DNA from: Girardia tigrina
Lineage: Eukaryota > Platyhelminthes > Tricladida > Dugesiidae
Direction of reading: 5' to 3'
NCBI GenBank assembly: GCA_001938485.1
Contig: MQRK01249566.1
Span: 12,943-76,942, forward strand
Length of the DNA: 64,000 nucleotides
Both the position numbers and the translations under genes were made by a program. A model generated the notes under the pieces. The model worked only from the letters and a program-made list of their open reading frames with translations. It was not told the origin of the DNA and made no database searches. Of the stretch, positions 1 to 11,934 are shown in pieces (position 1 is the first letter of the stretch; each line of letters begins with the position of its first letter).

Positions 1-66
1 GAAACTGATCACAGTGATAGTGAAGAAATATTAACTGATGATGCTTTTATTATCTATGATGAATAA
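1..66 (+). CDS. C-terminal tail of an open frame cut by the window edge
   Basis: The first 66 bases read as 21 codons and a TAA stop, giving a strongly acidic tail (ETDHSDSEE then ILTDD). Acidic serine-rich tails are common at the end of transposases and many host proteins, so the family cannot be named. It may simply be a chance frame; nothing upstream is visible. Confidence 0.25.
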   Translation, partial: ETDHSDSEEILTDDAFIIYDE

Positions 67-119
67 ATTCTTATTTTTCCAGTTTAATTCTTATTTATTT
101 TTCAAGTTTAAAACAAGTT

Positions 120-1345
120 GAAAAACAAAAGCACCAAATAGTAGGTGTAAACCAATATTGGGCGGCTTTTCAATTTTTTTTCCACCTACTATTAAAATAG
201 TAGGTGTCCTACTATTTCATGTTATCCGTTAAAATGATGTCTTGAAATTGCTTGATCAACGAAATTGCGTGCTCTTCCAAAACTTGCGAAGAATTTTCTG
301 GTTCTATTTGATAACAAGTGCAATACTCGCTCTTTAATCTCCTCTCTAGTTTTTGCCAATGGTTTAATTTTCTTATAATTAGCTTTTATTTCACCAAAAT
401 ATTCCTCAATAGGATTTAACTGAGGTGAATAAGGTGGAAGAAATTCGAAACTGATTCTAAATTCATTAAGAACCCTTAAAACTTCCTGACTATGACGGGA
501 CCTTCAGTTATCCATGATTAATACTTATTTGGTATGATCTTCAAAATAAGGTTTTAGGAAACTTGTTATGAAAGCAATAAAATGTTCAGCGTTATAGGCT
601 CCGTCATGTAAATGAAATGATAACACTGTATCACAACTAATGGCTGCCATTAAGCTTATGTTTTCCCCTTTATTAGCGGGAAATATCGCATAGGCTTTAG
701 TATTTTTCTGAGAATAAACAAAATTTCTGGATGTGTGCAAATTAAATCCAGTTTCATCAAGAAAACCAGTTGTTCGTCAGAATAGTTCATTAATTCTCTA
801 GCATAGGCTTGCCTAGAATCCAAAACCATCTAGTTATTCCTTTCACAAGGTATTCTCGTCAGCTTCTTTCTAGTTATATTCATTTTTTGACCATTTTAGA
901 AACAAAACTTTGTGAACGTTGAATTCCAGAAGATTCCAAGGAGTCCACTATGTCCATTTGTACTAAACTATTATCTCGATCAACTATCGAAGATATTTCG
1001 TGTTTTATTGTGGCATTCTCTTTAAACTTTGGTCCTTATTTGGAAGAAATAATCTCGGCTTTATCCATGACCGACGTAATCTTTTTTATTAGATTATGAA
1101 GCGAAGAATACGAAAGACCCGTCAACTCCTGGATTTCTTTATCAGTTTTGTTTATTTCTAACCACCTTTTTACATTGTCAATCATTTTACAGAGTTCTTT
1201 TCTTTCTTTGATTTTGAATATGTGGATTAAAATAAATTTTTTAGATTATTTAAAATAGTAGCGACAAAAAAACATACCAATAATTGGAATATTGGTTTTG
1301 ATAATGTTGGGAACGTTCATAAAATATAAAATTTTTGAATCCTAT
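120..1345 (-). mobile_element. Decayed Tc1/mariner-superfamily (IS630-type, DD34E) DNA transposon
   Basis: This is the minus-strand body of a transposon whose transposase spans about 1185 down to 222. Short related motifs lie outside the gene: repeated CCTACTATT-type sequences at 125-220 and an ACCAATATT motif near 1280-1310. They may be what is left of terminal repeats, but no convincing pair was resolved. The element belongs to the same broad group as the copy at 20126-21670, since both have an N-terminal helix-turn-helix followed by a catalytic core of the LDETGF / MDN / NPIEE type. Confidence 0.6.
222..1185 (-). pseudogene. DD34E transposase pseudogene
   Basis: Reading on the minus strand from the ATG at 1185 gives an N-terminal DNA-binding region (KEIQELTGLSYSSLHNLIKK). 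The core follows with LDETGFNLHTSR (first aspartate), then a central block around FPANKGENISLMAAIS, then MDN (second aspartate). The third acidic residue is in the YSPQLNPIEEYF block, 34 residues after the second aspartate, hence DD34E. The length (about 320 codons) fits IS630/Tc1-type transposases. Direct damage is visible: a TGA directly follows the MDN motif (about 504-506), and the region 740-950 changes frame with extra stops, so the longest clean piece is 525-740. No function is expected. Confidence 0.7.
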
Positions 1346-1434
1346 GAAATTATTAAATAAACAATTACATTCCGTAAAATATTGTTATAAATATATTAAA
1401 ATAGATTTTCAGAAATTTAATATAAAAAATTAAT

Positions 1435-2085
1435 TTAAGTAAGAAATAAAATAAATTTTACGGTAGGGTGATTAAAAGATTTATGTAAAGATTTATTATA
1501 AAGTAAAAGAAAAGTTCATTTCAAATTTGATGAAAATATTTATTAGAAATAAAATAAAAGTAATTTAAGTTTGATATTTTATTTAAAAGTAAACTAAACT
1601 ATTTTTTTGTAACTTTTAAATCAAAGTAAATTAAAAATGTGGTTATAATTATTTTGGAAAATGTAATTATAATTTTTATTGAAAATTAAAAATTAGAATT
1701 AAAAAATAATTGAAAACCATTAAATCGACTTAAATAAAAAAATGCGATTTTATTTTTTTTTTGGAAAATGTAATTGAGAAACAGTTAAATTTAAATGTAC
1801 TATAAAATTGAAAAATTAATAAAAGACGCAACAAAATTTTTGTGACAAAATTTTAATTCACTATAATTTTTTATTAAAAAAATATAGAATTTTAATTTGT
1901 AAGAAAAAATATACTAACCATATTTTATTTATATCTATTTTTATTTATACTGGTTGTGTAAAAAAGAAAGTACAAAAGTTCCTCAAAAATATTTGTTTAA
2001 AAAATTCAAATTGTTATAGAAATAAATTTTTGTGTTCATTATAATGTCTTTTGAGCAAGAACCTAATAGATAATATTAATCAACA
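1435..2085 (+). repeat. Interspersed repeat family A, copy 1
   Basis: This AT-rich block closely matches 17323-18115 in the same orientation. Shared landmarks are AAATTTTACGGTAGG near the start and AAAAGTTCCTC followed by TTGTTATAGAAATAAA near the end. A third, short piece of the same tail occurs at about 4885-4965. No coding potential or terminal inverted repeats were seen, so the class is unknown. Confidence 0.65.
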
Positions 2086-2449
2086 TTTATTATACGCTAA
2101 TAAGGTTGTACAAAGTTATTTAGACGGTTTTACGACAAACAAAAAATGTAGACTAAATTTATTTATATTATGGAAAAAGTTATTTATATTATGGAATAAA
2201 GTTATTTATATTATGAAATAAAGTTATTTATATTATGGAATAACTCTGTAAATATACTATTAAATAATTAAATATACTATAAATGTGGTGCTCTGGATCT
2301 CAAAAATTTAGATAATGAAATCGAAATGACATAAATCAAAAATTACAACAATTTGTTATTTTTTTAATAATATGAACAAAAGCTATTCAAAACATTTATA
2401 AATGTAACAACAAAAATGTCGACTGCATTAAAAATAAATAATTTTGACT

Positions 2450-2840
2450 TCATCGTTTGTTCTGATTTGAATCCAGTTTCGATTTTACTCTAAACTCTCA
2501 TGCTCTGACACTGTACTCACACGACTTCTCACTGATGAATAATCAAACCAACTTCTTAATTCAATATTATCGAATGATTCTTAAAACATCTTGTGGTCAA
2601 GCGGGAGGAACCATATAAGCTTCTTTGACATCTAACGATCCTCACACTGTCCTCAGTTACGATGATGAACAACTGGTGCTGGCGGGCCTTTCTATCAGAA
2701 CCAATGATCACGGATGCACTGCCGAACAGCGGTCTAAGTCGACTGACTCAACTAAATCAGCAGATGAGGGGCAGAATAACTTCACATTATCGGTCCGGTA
2801 ACCTATTCAAAAAGCGGAGCGACCCGGACTAGAATTAGTA
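2450..2840. other. GC-richer non-coding island, unassigned
   Basis: This stretch is clearly less AT-rich than its surroundings and lacks a long open frame. It contains repeated short words such as GACTGACTCAACT but no recognised gene, tRNA or terminal repeat. It may be the end of a degraded mobile element, possibly related to the LTR-type gag fossil about 600 bp downstream. Confidence 0.3.
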
Positions 2841-3429
2841 TATAAATTTTAATTTTAAGCCACTAATTTATTATCATTGTGTGCTGAAATGAACGAAAAA
2901 AATGAACCGTATACAATTTTAGTAACGACCTTAAATTATCCCTTTGAAACATACTTGTTCAAATGAAACAACCACAAAATGTCTAACTTTTTGTTTTTCG
3001 AAGTTAATAAAAAATTTAGTCGAATTAAACCTTAATATTAAAAGGACTCGATGAACTATTATTATTATTTTTTTTTTATCATTATAATTATTATTATTTT
3101 GATGTTATTTTTGAGGACATATTTACTTTTTGACCACATTTAAAATTTAATTTATATAATAAAATAATATTTATTAGGAAATAATTAATTATTCTGTGAA
3201 AATTTTGGGTTATTTAATTTGGGTATTTAAAAACTTAAATTAATTTTGAACAGTAAGATTTAAATTTTAAGATATGAGTACGAATGCTAATAAAATATTA
3301 TTAAAACATATTTTTTCTGAATCATTCGATCAAAAAGGTAGTTTTAGGGGCAGACAAAAACAGACTTAAATAAGGAAATAATGGATAATAACAAAAAAGA
3401 ATATTATAGAAGACTTCTGTACAAACAAG

Positions 3430-4165
3430 ACCCAATAAATCATTCGTTAATTTTGTAGCATATTTTATATCTGTTTGATTGCCACTGAGAACTTTTTTGA
3501 TGCTTCCTTTCCTCCGATTTGGTGTCTCTCTCACGATAAACATAGGATCCTTTGTGAAGATTTGCTCTGAGTGTATCGAGTTTTCCTTGACCTCCGGATC
3601 TCCCTGTTTCTTTGTTGTTGTTTCCGTGTTGTAATACTGCCATTGAACCCTGTAATAAACCCTTTTTAATCCAAAAATACCTACGGCTAAACTAGATCAT
3701 TTCGGTCAAGGGTTGGTCACCGGCCCGTTCCAAATCCACCTGCAACTCGAAAGGCAGTCCAGCCATGAATGCAGCCTTTGTTAGATCGTCGACTTTTGAT
3801 ACGCATATTCATCGATAGTCTCGCCCTTGTGACTGAAGTAAGTTTATCAATTGACTACACGCAAAACGTCTAGTCAGGCCGAACGAATTGTTTAGTATCT
3901 TGAAGAACCGATCGCAACTGCTTTGCGTCTCTTGTCCGATTCCATGTAGATGTTAAATGCAATCCCCAATAGTAAAAAAGGAAGATATGGAGCTGTATCA
4001 GTAATCTTCTGGATTTTCATGAGTATTTCAAATTTTTTCTGCCAGATCTCGAAGCTAACTCTTCCATCGAACTTTTCCAAAAACTCCAAAATGATTTTCA
4101 TATCATTCATTATGCCCGGATAGCTTGTAACATGCGAAAAGTTTATTTTCAAAACACTGTTTGAT
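3430..4165 (-). mobile_element. LTR-retrotransposon gag fossil (Ty3/Gypsy-like)
   Basis: The minus strand encodes pieces with the pattern of a retrotransposon gag: a KFDG motif followed by SFEIWQKKFEILMKIQ, then a hydrophobic LPFLLLGIAFNIYME block. This layout (KFDG, W, L..G.A) is typical of Gypsy/Mag-like capsid proteins. A basic, glutamine-rich region lies further downstream on the same strand at 3440-3640. Flanking long terminal repeats were not identified. The copy is clearly broken in several places, old and not expected to be active. Confidence 0.5.
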
Positions 4166-4520
4166 TGATAATATTTAAACAAAATATTTATCAAAAAAGC
4201 ATATATTTAATATTTTAAATAATCAAAATATTTAATATCCAACATAAAATATTTTGGAACTCCAACTTGAAATTTATCGAAATACTTGTGTTAGGATTTT
4301 TGCAAATTTAAAAAAAAAATTTGAATATTTGAAAATTAAAAATATCAAAAATATTTAAAGTCAGAATTTTATTCAGAAGAATTTTTATAATTAAAACTAA
4401 AGAAGTTTAAAGTTTATATTTTTAAGATTTTAATTGGAAAGAATTTTATACGAAAACATTTTCAAAATAATTTTCACAATAGAATTTTCAAAAATAATTT
4501 GTTTCATAATTCAAGTTAAA

Positions 4521-4601
4521 TTACCCTAGTTTACTGCGAATAACTTGCACCCATAAATTCCACTGTATTACCCGCGGTTTATCCGCAGTAAATTAGGGTA
4601 A
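4521..4601. repeat. Imperfect 81-bp palindrome (hairpin MITE-like)
   Basis: The two ends are inverted copies of about 25 bp. The left arm reads TTACCCTAGTTTACTGCG and the complement of the right arm reads TTACCCTAATTTACTGCG. The centre is more GC-rich than the flanks (CCCGCGG). It could be a very short palindromic transposon derivative. No target duplication beyond AT-rich sequence was resolved. Confidence 0.45.
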
Positions 4602-4884
4602 AAAATAATTCTAAAATTATAAAACGGAATAAAATCAAATAATATAACTCTAAAATTAATATAATATTTAATTATAAGGCTAAATAACGAAAGTAAAATA
4701 TTATATAAAGAAGATTTAAAAAGATCATTAAAAAAAAAGATTTGTTAGTACAAATAATATTAGTTTAAATTTTATGAAAGTCGTAAATAAAGTCACAAAT
4801 TTTTAATATTAAAATTTGTAATAAATAACGTATAAATATTTCTAATTTAATTAAAAATTATATTTAATATTTATTTTTAGCAAT

Positions 4885-4965
4885 TTTGATACCTCGTTTG
4901 TTTGAAAAAATTGTTAATTGTTATAGAAATAAATATTTTTGTATTATGAACTCAGTCGTTGTAAT
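4885..4965 (+). repeat. Interspersed repeat family A, short fragment
   Basis: The tail of family A (ATTGTTATAGAAATAAAT and flanks) recurs here, matching 2000-2050 and 18040-18090. It overlaps the start of a hydrophobic AT-rich open frame that I regard as chance. Confidence 0.4.
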
Positions 4966-5265
4966 TTCGTATCTGATTTCCTTTTTATTATATTGCTGTC
5001 AGTTTATTATATTATTATATATTTTCGTTAAATTAAAATTTATTTTTTATAGTTTTATTTATTTAAATATTTCGTTAAAAGAGTTCATTGAAATTTACGT
5101 TTCAGTTAGCTTTTTTACAATCTACACAAAGAAAGTTAACAGTATTAAATTGTCTTACAATTCAAAATTGATTTTTTTTGCTACAAACAAATGCAATTTA
5201 CTTTAGCTTTAACAACACAACCTTTTATTTTTCTATACGTAAACGTCAATGACAACGTATAAATG

Positions 5266-5336
5266 CAATCCGAACAATATTCGAATCATCGAGTATTCAA
5301 ACCAGAGTTGTTTGGATTAAACATTGTTCGGATTAG
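5266..5336. repeat. Short inverted repeat, pogo/Tigger-terminus-like
   Basis: AATCCGAACAAT at about 5268 is repeated inverted as ATTGTTCGGATT at about 5321, giving a 12-bp perfect stem around a 40-bp loop. The look is that of a collapsed pair of Tc1/pogo-type termini, but there is no internal gene. Confidence 0.35.
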
Positions 5337-5339
5337 AGA

Positions 5340-6480
5340 CCGTCCAATAAAACTTTCGATACTAATTGAAATTCGCATTTTGCGTCTCGTTGCCTTTTTT
5401 GTAACTTATAAAGTTTATTTTATTTGCAATAACTTAATTGATGAGATCTTTTCAATGATGTTCTTCTTGTATTGATAAGATTTTGTATTGACTGATTTTC
5501 AACAAATGTTGTCAACTTACTTTCGCATCAAATTGCTGCTTTTCCCAAGAGATGAGTACACCACTTTGAGAAGTTTTACACTTAACAACTTTTGAAGAAA
5601 GACTTCAAATTATATTTACCTTGTTCTGAGAACAAAAGTAAGTAGAAGAGATAAAATCAAAATATGAATAGTTTTTGGGAATATTTTAATAAAAATCAAA
5701 ATGCGCCAAGTTGACGCGTTCCGTAAAACAAGTGTTAACAAAAACTTTAACTGACATTTAAAGTTAATGATTTCTTTGGGAACATAACTGGAAAAGATTC
5801 TTTTGATTTAATTACAAAATAATTTATTTTTCAACAAAAATATTTTCCAAAAACATTCAATTAATTTGAAATGATAAAATTCTATTTTAATTAATATTAT
5901 CGAACCTTCACAACATAGCCTGAAGTAGTAAGGATAGACGAACTTAGCAGTATTATCATACTGATAGTTTTATTACTGTACTCTAATTTATGTTTTTCCA
6001 TAGTGGAAATAGTAATTTCAGTCTGTCTATCAGGAAGTTGAGAATTATATCTTGCTTGATGTATAATTAGGATCCTGTCTAAATAATACAATGATTTATC
6101 AACTGGAAAGAATGACTGATATTAAAATTTTAGAAGTTTTATAATATATAATGATTCATATTGAAAGAAACATCAACTAAAAATTAGAAACGGAAGCATG
6201 AAATGAGAGCAAATTTTAACACCAAAAATGTTCAAAAATATCCTAATAAAAACGCTAGGAATAGGACAATCATACTCATGAGATTCATGATCCGGAATCC
6301 TAAAAGAGACTGTAAGTGTATTCGTGATAATAGAGAACACATTGCTACACGAACATTCTGTTGATAAAATTTCTTAGAAACCCTAATAACTTTTGACTAT
6401 GCAAAATACAACAATGTAAAAATTGAAACTTCATCTATAAGACGGTGTTCACCGCTGTTAATTTTTATCAGTTGTTTTCC
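5340..6480. other. AT-rich spacer without recognised genes
   Basis: Only short frames with AT-driven composition occur here. No exon-like frame with good splice sites, terminal repeat or RNA gene was recognised. Confidence 0.4.
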
Positions 6481-7059
6481 CTTTTTATTGAAAGTAAAAA
6501 GGACATATATGAGACTTAGATTCACAGAGAGAAAATTGACTCTAGATTATAAACGAGTCATCTTACATTTTAACAAAATATATTCCGACCAACGTTATGA
6601 ATTATTTCCCCGATTCTTTTGAAAACAGTTCAAGACTTTGGGATATTCATAAATGTTAACTGCTTTGAATCCAATTTAAGCAAATGTTTCTGCAGGTTAG
6701 TTCCTCTCAAGCGAAAAAAGAGGAATTACAATTGTTTCAAAGATAATTCGATGGAGAAATCACAAGTAACCCATCATTCGAATGTGCATACGAGAATATT
6801 GATGATTATCTTCAATGAATTTTTAAACTAATTAAAGCTTCTGGGTGCAGAATAATCATTATAAAACCTTATTTTAGATAAACGAAAATAAAAAAAGAAA
6901 GTATCAGTGAATATGCCGAAAGAATCCGCATATGAAGTTTAAGAATAAAATAAAGGAAAGAAGATATAATGATCGATTCTATCTTGGAAGAATAGGCACA
7001 TAAAAGATTTCAACAATTGTCCAGTTTTTCAAATCAAAAACACTAAAAGAACTAATCGA

Positions 7060-7330
7060 CATTATAAATGACGAACAAGAACCAGAAAAAAACATTTCGA
7101 TGATTACAAAATCTTTTATCACATTAAACCAGATCAGGAAAATATTAAACTGCTTAAATTTGAAAACGAAAAACTTAAGGAAATGATTGTACGATTGAAA
7201 ACGATAATATTGAGAACAAGAGAAAAAGTACAGAAAAAACAATTTGATCCAAGAAATGTGTCTAGAAATTCCCTTGCATTTTCAATGTTTGTGAAGCGAC
7301 AAACCACATATTTCCAGGTTGTAAAATAAA
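7060..7330 (+). pseudogene. Degraded coding remnant with a coiled-coil-like segment, family unknown
   Basis: The plus strand has an open segment rich in lysine, glutamate and heptad leucine/isoleucine (KLLKFENEKLKEMIVRLKT), ending near FSMFVKRQTTYFQ. A neighbouring frame carries another lysine/leucine-rich piece at 7040-7160, so the sequence seems to have shifted frame. Some P-element/THAP transposases have a coiled coil of this type after the DNA-binding domain, but no THAP residues are visible, so I do not assign it. The surrounding 6480-8000 holds no better frame. Confidence 0.25.
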
Positions 7331-8680
7331 ACAATTAAGATAATTTCAAGAAGATGAGCAAGAATTTTTGAGTAATGAGCCATTAGAGAAGGAAAAAACT
7401 TAACTGCAGGATAATAAAATTATTATGATGTAAAAGTTGGGTTTGAACAAACAAAAGTCAAAGACCCTTTTAAATAACAATCCAACATTGTAGGAAATAT
7501 AAGATAATTATATTCACAGCTATTGAGCCCGGCCACAGCAGAATTTATATAAATACGACTCCGTCGGTATAGCACGGCAAATTGGCTAATAAAGTCATAT
7601 TCGACATACGTGCGTACCTAAAGGCAATTAGTCATGAGTGGAAACGTGAACACAATCCGGACATCAAAATTTATGATTCAAGAAACAAGGTAATATGTAC
7701 AAATGTGCCACGGAAAATGCATATAGAAAGTTCAACTGAACGTTGCAATCAGACCACATAGTATAGACCCTGTTTTTTACATAATGACCAAAATATTTCC
7801 TTACATTTTTATTAGGTTAAAAATTATGGAAAAATGCAATATAAAAGTAAATGCAAGAGAAGATTTTATCAAAATACAAAATGTAAAAATCCCATTAATA
7901 TCAAAAACATTTACGGGGGACTCTTTAAACTATGGGGCTCCATGTTGGGAATCGAAATACGGGATACATCCAGATAAAGACTCAAAATTTTGAATTATAG
8001 AGAATTATTTTATTAGATAAAATTACTAGTAGCCGTACTGAAAATTATTTTAAGTATACTAATACAACAAGCAAAATATGTATCATATTAAAGTATTCTT
8101 CCCATTCGGTTTCGAGTAACATTATTTTGATTAACATATAAAACTGTAAAAGGAGTCTACCGGTAGACTCTGCCCATTGACACTAAATGTGTTAATATAA
8201 TTCAGACTTTAATATCTAGAAAAATAATTTTGACAAATTTGGGAAATTGTAATTCTAAAACATTTGTATGTAAAAATAAAATAAAATAACTATAATTTTC
8301 TGAGTGAACCTTGTATTTTTTTGCCTTCCACCATTCTTAAAGCCGTTTTCTCGTATATCAGTATAACATTCTTGTAGGAAAAGCCTCAAAATTTTTGTAA
8401 CTAATTATTATTTCAAAAGATTTTTTTCTGAAAAAACGTTTTCTTGAATTACATTTGATAATTATAGTTTTTTATTTTTGTTTTAATTTACCGGCAACAA
8501 AATCTTTCAAGATAAAATGTTTATTTAATGTCTTTTTATTTTATTATTTTAATTAAATTTTATATTCGTTTGTCACAAATATCAGAAGTAATATCCAAAT
8601 TAACGGTGGTAATTTTAAATTCCTATGTAATTATTTTTAGAAAAATCAAATATTAATAACGATATAAATAAATATAATAC
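7330..8680. other. AT-rich spacer with a less AT-rich part at 7490-7760
   Basis: The 7490-7760 part has mixed composition and a TATATAA box-like word near 7550, but no frame, repeat ends or RNA fold that I can name. The remainder is AT-rich and shows nothing recognisable. Confidence 0.3.
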
Positions 8681-8684
8681 ATGA

Positions 8685-8757
8685 AACCTCTATACAAGGT
8701 ACATCCAATTTGTCTCCAAAAATTTTGTGATTTGTACTTTATATAGAGAGTTTACTT
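8685..8757 (-). repeat. Pogo/Tigger-like MITE, inverted copy
   Basis: Read on the minus strand this is AGTAAACTCTCTATATAAAG, followed by a middle and an end that match the palindromic MITE at 9150-9228. Flanking copies of the ATATAGAGA word at 8758-8770 suggest local duplication of the terminus. Confidence 0.55.
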
Positions 8758-9049
8758 TATATAGAGACTTACTTTATAAATAAAAAAATAAAATAAGTGA
8801 AATAAAACTTGAGAAGAGAGCAGAATAAAGGAATAAATAAATAACTGGAAAGGTTCATCTAAATATTCCCTAAAAAGTTTTATTCTGCAGTTTATCTTAA
8901 TAAAATTCGACTGCTCAAAAATTTCAGACGATTTGCTTTCAGTTTTCAATTAATTTTACGTAGTCAATTATGTCACATATGTAAGAGGTAAAATTAATGA
9001 TTCCATGATAACTGTAAACCATCAAAATATATTATCCCTACAAATACAT

Positions 9050-9098
9050 TGAACTCTCTAAATAAAGTACACCTTATATAAAGTACACTTCTGTATAA
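9050..9098 (+). repeat. Partial pogo/Tigger-like MITE termini
   Basis: The words GAACTCTCTAAATAAAGTACACC and TTATATAAAGTACAC resemble the terminal sequence of the MITE at 9150-9228. This is a truncated third copy in the cluster. Confidence 0.45.
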
Positions 9099-9149
9099 AA
9101 AAAACCAAGAAATTACAAATTTTTAAACACTGAGTTAATATTCTATATA

Positions 9150-9228
9150 CAGTAAACTCTCTATATAAAGTACAAATTACAAAACTTTTGGTGACAATTT
9201 GGGTCTACCTTATATAGACAGTTTACTG
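9150..9228. mobile_element. 79-bp palindromic MITE of Tc1/pogo type
   Basis: The element runs from CAGTAAACTCTCTATATAAAG to CTTATATAGACAGTTTACTG, nearly perfect inverted ends. It is flanked by TA on both sides (9148-9149 and 9229-9230), the target duplication expected for the Tc1/mariner/pogo superfamily. It has no coding capacity and must have been moved in trans. Two related copies lie just upstream. Confidence 0.7.
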
Positions 9229-9239
9229 TATTTTAAAAT

Positions 9240-9890
9240 TGTGTTAGTTTTTGTTTAAGAAAATTGATTTTTATATTTATTTACTATTAATACATTGACA
9301 TTTATATTCATCAATAGCGAACTAAAATTATGATGAGAAAAATAAATCTATCTTAATCAAAATTCGAAAGAAATCGCGCTACTTTTCAAACTTTCACTAA
9401 GTGAAGCGAGAACCTAAGCGTAAGACGCAGAATAAAACATCACATTCTCACGAAAAGAACAATTTACAATTTGAATTCAAATCATGAAAAGTGAATGCAT
9501 CAAAAATTAGAAATTTGTGCAATCTTCAGGTCTCTGTAAGAACGGCGATATTTAAAGAAAGACACGGGTTATGGATACAAAAATGTTATAAAGCAAAGTA
9601 ATTTGTCATAGAATGATAATCAGAAAAGAACGGAAATAATAAAATCATGTACTTCGGAAAATCATCAATGAGAACACATAATATTTTCGAATGAAAAACG
9701 CTTTTCACTTTACGGTCCCGATGACTGGTGATCTTATGTTGTAATATGATTACAAAAAATGAAAATAAACGACATAATAAAGATGTAAATATTATTATCT
9801 GGATGATATCCACGCACAATGGTATCATATCTTATAGATTTGTTGAAGGGAATTTGTATTCGATTGGTTGTATTAACATTTTAAAGTAGT
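9240..9890. other. AT-rich spacer
   Basis: No gene, terminal repeat or RNA feature recognised; only short frames without family resemblance. Confidence 0.4.
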
Positions 9891-9929
9891 GTACGGTGCC
9901 AAAGTTAAAGTTCAACTATATCAATGATA

Positions 9930-10240
9930 TTGCTTTTTAGGTAGAAAATTCCAGTGTCTACAGAAATCCAGTGTTGTTCCAGAATCGTCCAAGAATTTAT
10001 GACTTCAACTAATATCAATATACTAAATTGCCATCTAAAAGTCCTGACTTGAACATAGTCGAAAACTGTTGGGAAATAATATCAGACAGAGTCTACGATA
10101 GAAAATTATATCAAAGCAAGAATGATTTAAGGGCGAAAATTAGTGATATTTTAAATGACATAAATGAGAATAAGAGAGAAAAAATTCAGTCTTTTTACAA
10201 ATTATCAAAGTCAATTATGTACAATATTAGAAAGACATAG
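9930..10240 (+). pseudogene. Tc1 transposase C-terminal fragment
   Basis: The segment 10028-10240 reads PSKSPDLNIVENCWEIISDRVY and continues for about 50 residues to a stop. SPDLN followed by ENCW is the hallmark of the third catalytic block of Tc1-type DD34E transposases, and the glutamate of that block is present. Weak continuation of the preceding block is seen at 9930-10027 in decayed form. The N-terminal half and the terminal repeats are missing, so this is a truncated inactive copy. Confidence 0.75.
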
Positions 10241-10379
10241 AAATTTGTGAAACAAATAAAGTGGTATTTTTTTAAATAAATGTTTTAAAATTTGTGACCG
10301 TTTGAAAGATTCAGAAAAATGAAGTTTTACAATTATTTTTGAAATGGAATCGTTTTAGTAACATGTGCTAAAATATAAA

Positions 10380-10935
10380 CATTAATATTAAGAACATTTA
10401 GACAAGTCTCGTTTGAATGTTTATTACAATCACATTTAGAGTCATTATGACTCTCAGAAAGTCTTTCATCGTTTGCCATCATTCTAATTGGTTTTCTTAT
10501 TTCTGTTTTTAATCATGATTATTCGAACATTTTTTTTAAAATATTTAGCCTCTAAAAATATTAATTAAAAAAATAATAATTTTTTTCATTTTTCAATAAA
10601 TCTTAAAATAATAAAAATGTCATCAAATTATTAAAAATGCATTTAATTTAAATTTTACTAAAAAAATATTAAACTTAATTTTAATTGTGTTCGAATAGTC
10701 AATCACTTTAAATTTAAATAAAAAATACCAATTTCCATCTGGGTGGGAGAATCACCATTCTAAATTCAACATACTTAAATCAACATACAGCATCCATACA
10801 TTCACACATTCAAACAAATTAAAATATTCCTCACAAATTTTATTGATTAAAATTAATCGATAAATTAATCGTAGTTCTAAAATGTATTTCAGTTTAGAGA
10901 AATTACAAATTATCACGATAACTGATATATTCATA
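10380..10935 (+). repeat. Interspersed repeat family C, copy 1
   Basis: Two conserved blocks about 350 bp apart define this family. Block 1 (about 10395-10500) has AAGAACATT, a CACATTTAGA stretch and GACTCTCAGAAAGTCTTTC. Block 2 (about 10735-10835) has CCATCTGGGTGGGAGAA followed by TCAACATACAGCATCC, CATTCAAAC and AATATTCCTCAC. The same pair recurs near 31.2/31.6, 39.7/40.65, 44.8/45.2, 46.9/47.25 kb and inverted at 48.74/48.4 kb. There is no open frame, so it is a non-autonomous repeat or the end of a longer element. Confidence 0.65.
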
Positions 10936-11130
10936 ACTGTGTCAATCGAAAAAATTGTAGTTTTATGTATATTAAATTTACATTAAAAAATAATTTAACC
11001 CACGGAATATGATACTATCATTAACTATATGAATCAATTGAATTCAAATTTGAAAATATATTGTTTCTAAGAATATATTATGTCGGATTCAATGTACAAA
11101 TTCTTACTGAGAAAAAAAAACCAGAATTAA

Positions 11131-11624
11131 ATGGAATACGAACAAATTGATACCAAAATCAAAATCCAAAATAACAAGAGAAAAACAGAATCGGTATCAA
11201 ATACAAATGTATATCAATGCGATGTGGACAAATCGCCCTCCCATGTTCCTCCCATAGCACCTCGAATACCAGAACTAATACCGAATATCGAGGATGCTAA
11301 GCACCTCGTTAGTCGCCAAGGCTTACTCCTGGTATATTTTTTGTAAGAAAATTTTTTTTACAGTATCGCCTGAATTTGGAAGCCAGACTCCCACTGGCAG
11401 TGGACACGATGCTGCAGTACCAATTAGTGATGGCACTACTGCAAGTGCAGCAATCGATCGAGTTCCTAGAAGATCACCAAACAACCGAAACGCTACAAAG
11501 TCAAAATCAAATAGTGAGAGACCTAATAAAGGAATTAAAAAGCGAGATGGGACTTCACTGGTTGACAACGGACCTTCTAGAGAAGGTGCGTCACGTCAAC
11601 CAAAGCGACGACGAGTCGCTGTAA
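11131..11624 (+). CDS. Unrecognised open stretches upstream of the Rep-like fossil
   Basis: Two open stretches occur. The first (11131-11340) is polar, with the proline-rich piece HVPPIAPRIPELIP, and starts with ATG. The second (about 11355-11624) is rich in leucine and glutamine (LVMALLQVQQSIEFLEDHQ), suggests a coiled coil and ends in an acidic NQSDDESL tail. Composition is clearly less AT-driven than in chance frames of this window, so they are probably real coding sequence. No family is recognised. They lie directly upstream of a Rep-like fossil and may belong to the same locus or to an unrelated host gene. Confidence 0.4.
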
Positions 11625-11934
11625 AAGAAAATCAAAATAGGAAATTTATTTTTACCAAAGCATTTAATAATATTATTTTAGGTAGAGCAGCATATCCAAT
11701 CACACGAACTTGTAGAGGCAGAAACTACTACCTAAATATACGAAGAGACATTTTTGATAAATATAGGCAATTATCGAAAATTTATTATTTAATGAACTAT
11801 TAATTTTTATGAGTTCAATGATATTTATTCATGAGTTGAATTACGATATGTTGATGATTTTTCTTTCCTTTTTTTATTGACTATCATTTTCATTATTATT
11901 AAATGACAAAAAATATTTATATAATATAATAATA

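Noticed and set aside
4590-4602. TTAGGG word at a palindrome end as a telomere-like repeat
   Set aside because: Single occurrence only, explained by the palindrome arms.
4886-5206. 106-codon hydrophobic open frame
   Set aside because: Composition follows the local AT bias (mostly F, I, L, Y, K, N), no family resemblance, and it overlaps a repeat fragment.
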